A stretch of DNA of 64,000 nt from Armillaria gallica (taxonomy: Eukaryota > Basidiomycota > Agaricomycetes > Agaricales > Physalacriaceae). Below, piece after piece: positions 61,601-64,000 of this stretch. A program made the translations under genes and the position numbers. The stretch lies in NCBI GenBank assembly GCA_037576215.1, contig JBANDB010000014.1, positions 1,612,001 to 1,676,000 of the forward strand. Direction: 5' to 3'. How positions within the stretch are numbered: the first letter of the stretch is position 1; the number at the start of each line of letters is the position of its first letter. Under the pieces are notes generated by a model that worked only from the letters and a program-made list of their open reading frames with translations, ran no database searches and was not told the origin of the DNA.

Positions 61601-64000
61601 AAACGGGAAGAGGTGGAATCCATTCTTCTCAATCGCTTACGGAAAGCAGGACAGTCTGAACCTGTCCTCGTTCCCAAGCCCATGCAAGTGACAGCGGGAC
61701 CGTTCTCCATCATCTCGTCGACATTCGAGTCCGAGGCGTTGTTACAAGTGATATTCTATTCCATTTATAATGTCCTTGCCGCAACAGATGAATGTGGATC
61801 CGCCCCACCCTCTGCAGAAGCCATCCTTGACCAGATTCTGCACCTCATCATGCTAGCACTTGTGGAGCGCCCCGTTATCTTCAGCAATCTTTCTGTTGTA
61901 AAGACATTCGAAAGTAGGACTCTTATCGATACTCTTTGCGCTCTCGAATTCCACGATAAATTCAAGATGTACAAAGCTCGAGTAGGATGGATCTTGAGCC
62001 GCATGGCGCTCCATGTTCCGCAAGAGGTGCAGAGCCACAGGCATATTCCCGACGTAACGCTTCCCGCCGCTTCTGATGTGGAGGATGCTAGGAAACGTGC
62101 CGCGAAGGCCAGGCAAGATGCTATTATGAAGCAAATGAAAGCCCAGCAGGCCAGTTTCGCAATTAACTTTGACGACATTGACGACGATGAGGATGAAATC
62201 ATGGAGGATGCTGAGGAGCAGCAAGTTTCCTACGGGACTTGTATCGTTTGCCAGGAGGATCTTAGCGTACACTCTTCTCGCCTATTCGGGATGCTGGGAA
62301 TGCTACAGCCAAGTCGTTTTATTCGACGCCAGCCAGACGGCTTCAACAACACATTTCTCAAGGAAGCCTTGCAGACGCCTACCTCTTTGGATCGTTCCAT
62401 TCCCCAGTGCAATAACACTTTCCCGCCTCGCGACGCCGAGATGAATGATGCCAAAGCGAGCTTATCATCTAAATTTGAAGGGTTCCCGGCTCAGTATACT
62501 CGCTTTGGCATGAACGCGTCAGTGTGCAGTCATATGATGCATTTGGATTGCTTCCACGTCTACAGCGTGTCTATCCGGCAGCGACACAGGGCCCAAGCGA
62601 CCCGCAGCCATCCCGAGAGCATTCCTCGAAAGGAATTCATATGCCCTCTATGCAAGAGCCTGGGAAACGTTATCATTCCCGTGTCAGCCCCTCCGACAAT
62701 TCCTCTAAACACGACTCCCTTTCCCGACTGGATCCGTGCAGCCGGAATCAATATTCTCAAGTCACGCCCTGACCCAGTCACAAATTCCCTTCAATTCCGG
62801 ACAGGAACAGGTGAATTCGTATTTTGGAGTGCTCAGGACCCAGTGTACACGACGACTCTGCGGGGTATGGAGAAGGCGGAGGGCTCCGATTCGTTCAAAA
62901 TGGTGGATACAGTCATGATAGTGTCCAAGTCGGTTTCCCAGCAGACTAGACACCTACGAGACCGCCCTGAGCCAGAGTCTTCCGAGCGAGGGGCTGGCCT
63001 GTATCTTCCTGAAGAGCTTGTTGGTTATACCATTGCGGCCATGGAAATTTCTCAGCGAGGCGTAGAGTCACCTACTGGGTTCATGGTGGACAACTTGTCG
63101 GAGGCTCAGATGCGGATGATCAGAGGGCTTCTGACATGTCTGACCAGACTTTCAGCGCTTCACTACAAAGGTCGACCTGATGAAGGGCGAGACTCTGTGC
63201 GGCAAGCTATTATCAAACGGCTACTGCCCGAATGGAGCCGTAGTTCGCTCACTTCGTTCTCATATCCGTTACTTCTCCGAGATCCATTCACTCTTCTCGT
63301 CGAAACTGCCGCGGTTGCACCAGATATGCTACGGCACGTTCTGGTATTGACATACTACGCTTGTTTAGCGAGGACAGTCATCGGCTTGGTCTTTGTACTG
63401 AACAAGATACGAAGCTACAACTCGACACCACCCATTCAACGAGCGCACGATGATATATTTGGAGATGTCCGCATGTTCTTTATGTCTGTTGTGCGGCATT
63501 CTCCCGTGTTCGAACACACAGCAACGCTGGCCTTCGAGACCTTCGGAGAGGCTCGCATAGAGAAACTGATGTATTCATTCACGCTTCCCTTCCTCCGAAA
63601 AGCCACCATCTTATGCCGCTCAGTTCTGCCTTCCGCATTTCCCACTCCCGATAATATCGATGCCAGCCAGAGCGAGTACAACAGGCTGCTCGCAATGCTT
63701 GGAATTCCTGCACTTTCCGATCTTCCAAACCAGGACACGCTGCAGAACGCGTTATCAGGCTGGTGCGCGCATTATGGTCACTCGCACGCCGCGTCACCCC
63801 TGAACTTTGGAGTTCTTTTGGATACTCCGACTATATATCGTCTTGCGCGACTTCCGCTTGTGCTCGACAACTTGTTTGCTGATCGGGAAAAGACATTAAC
63901 CTGTGCAAAGTGCAAGACGGTGCCTATCGATGCCGCGATATGCTTACTCTGTGGTGCCACTTGCTGCATGCAGAGTCATTGCTGCATGGACAGCGAGTCT
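58693..64000 (+). CDS. UBR1-type N-recognin E3 ubiquitin ligase (incomplete at window end)
   Basis: The start at 58693 (CACCATGTC context) gives MSALSSLSKFLPS. Introns at 59045-59097, 60066-60121 and 60986-61037 join in frame; one more near 58905-58970 must exist but its exact borders are uncertain. A UBR box with GRPCGH, CFRCKDCALDD, CVLC and CCDCGDEEAW spans about 58985-59240. A ClpS-like segment (YCIVLWNDEKHSFDEVIKLL, 59534-59593) should bind bulky N-terminal residues. A RING-type region starts CIVCQEDL (62241) and ends CSHMMHLDCFH and CPLCKSLGN (62644). The last bases (CAKCKTVP, CLLCGATCC) fit the UBR C-terminal cysteine-rich cap, so little is missing. The protein targets N-degron substrates with a ubiquitin-conjugating enzyme in cytosol and nucleus. 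The last exon is open for almost 3 kb. Confidence 0.95.

Overview
This window is a transposon-dense stretch of a filamentous fungal genome, most likely a basidiomycete of the Agaricomycetes. The host genes have many phase-conserved introns of about 47-60 nt. The repeats are chromodomain Ty3/gypsy elements, a copia fragment, a DDE transposase remnant and small TIR elements. There are no operons, tRNAs, rRNAs or CRISPR arrays that I can see. Two host genes lie at the right end, divergently transcribed from a 371-bp gap: an SRPK-type SR-protein kinase (56326-58321, minus, 5 exons) and a UBR1-type N-recognin E3 ligase (from 58693, plus, running off the edge). Layout, left to right. 1-1335: tail of a copia element with its LTR. 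1336-5965: AT-rich sequence with faint gene remnants. 5966-24774: copies C5 and C2 of one Ty3/gypsy chromovirus family (called G1 here), a young G1 copy C1 nested inside C2, then a piece of a second gypsy family carrying a hAT-like MITE. 25243-34302: G1 copy C3 with a palindromic MITE. 34303-39141: a decayed DDE transposase and LTR fragments. 39142-54981: G1 copy C4, split by three insertions: a solo LTR, an ACTAGT-studded TG...CA element, and a 4.9-kb element containing a giant palindrome. 54982-56325: intergenic. 56326-64000: host genes. The main discovery candidate is in G1. Between integrase and the 3' LTR, every copy with that region carries a gene in antisense orientation to gag-pol. It encodes a charged coiled-coil protein joined, across one conserved spliceosomal intron, to a CX2CX6C-Xn-CX2CX6C cluster (fungal Zn2Cys6 spacing) and a conserved acidic C-terminal region. 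Two very different versions of this module sit in elements whose pol is nearly the same, which suggests module exchange. An intron can persist through retrotransposition only when it is antisense to the genomic RNA, as here. G1 also lacks a TGG-type tRNA primer site. Instead, an 11-nt site 2 nt downstream of the 5' LTR is complementary to an 11-nt site about 32 nt after the LTR TATA box, as expected for Tf1-like self-priming. The youngest copy (LTRs differ at 1 of 526 positions, perfect 5-bp target duplication) is nevertheless defective in gag and RT and shares a 19-bp RT deletion with two older copies, suggesting mobilisation in trans. Most decay in old copies is CpG to TpG/CpA, the footprint expected of cytosine methylation; host genes and C1 keep their CpGs.
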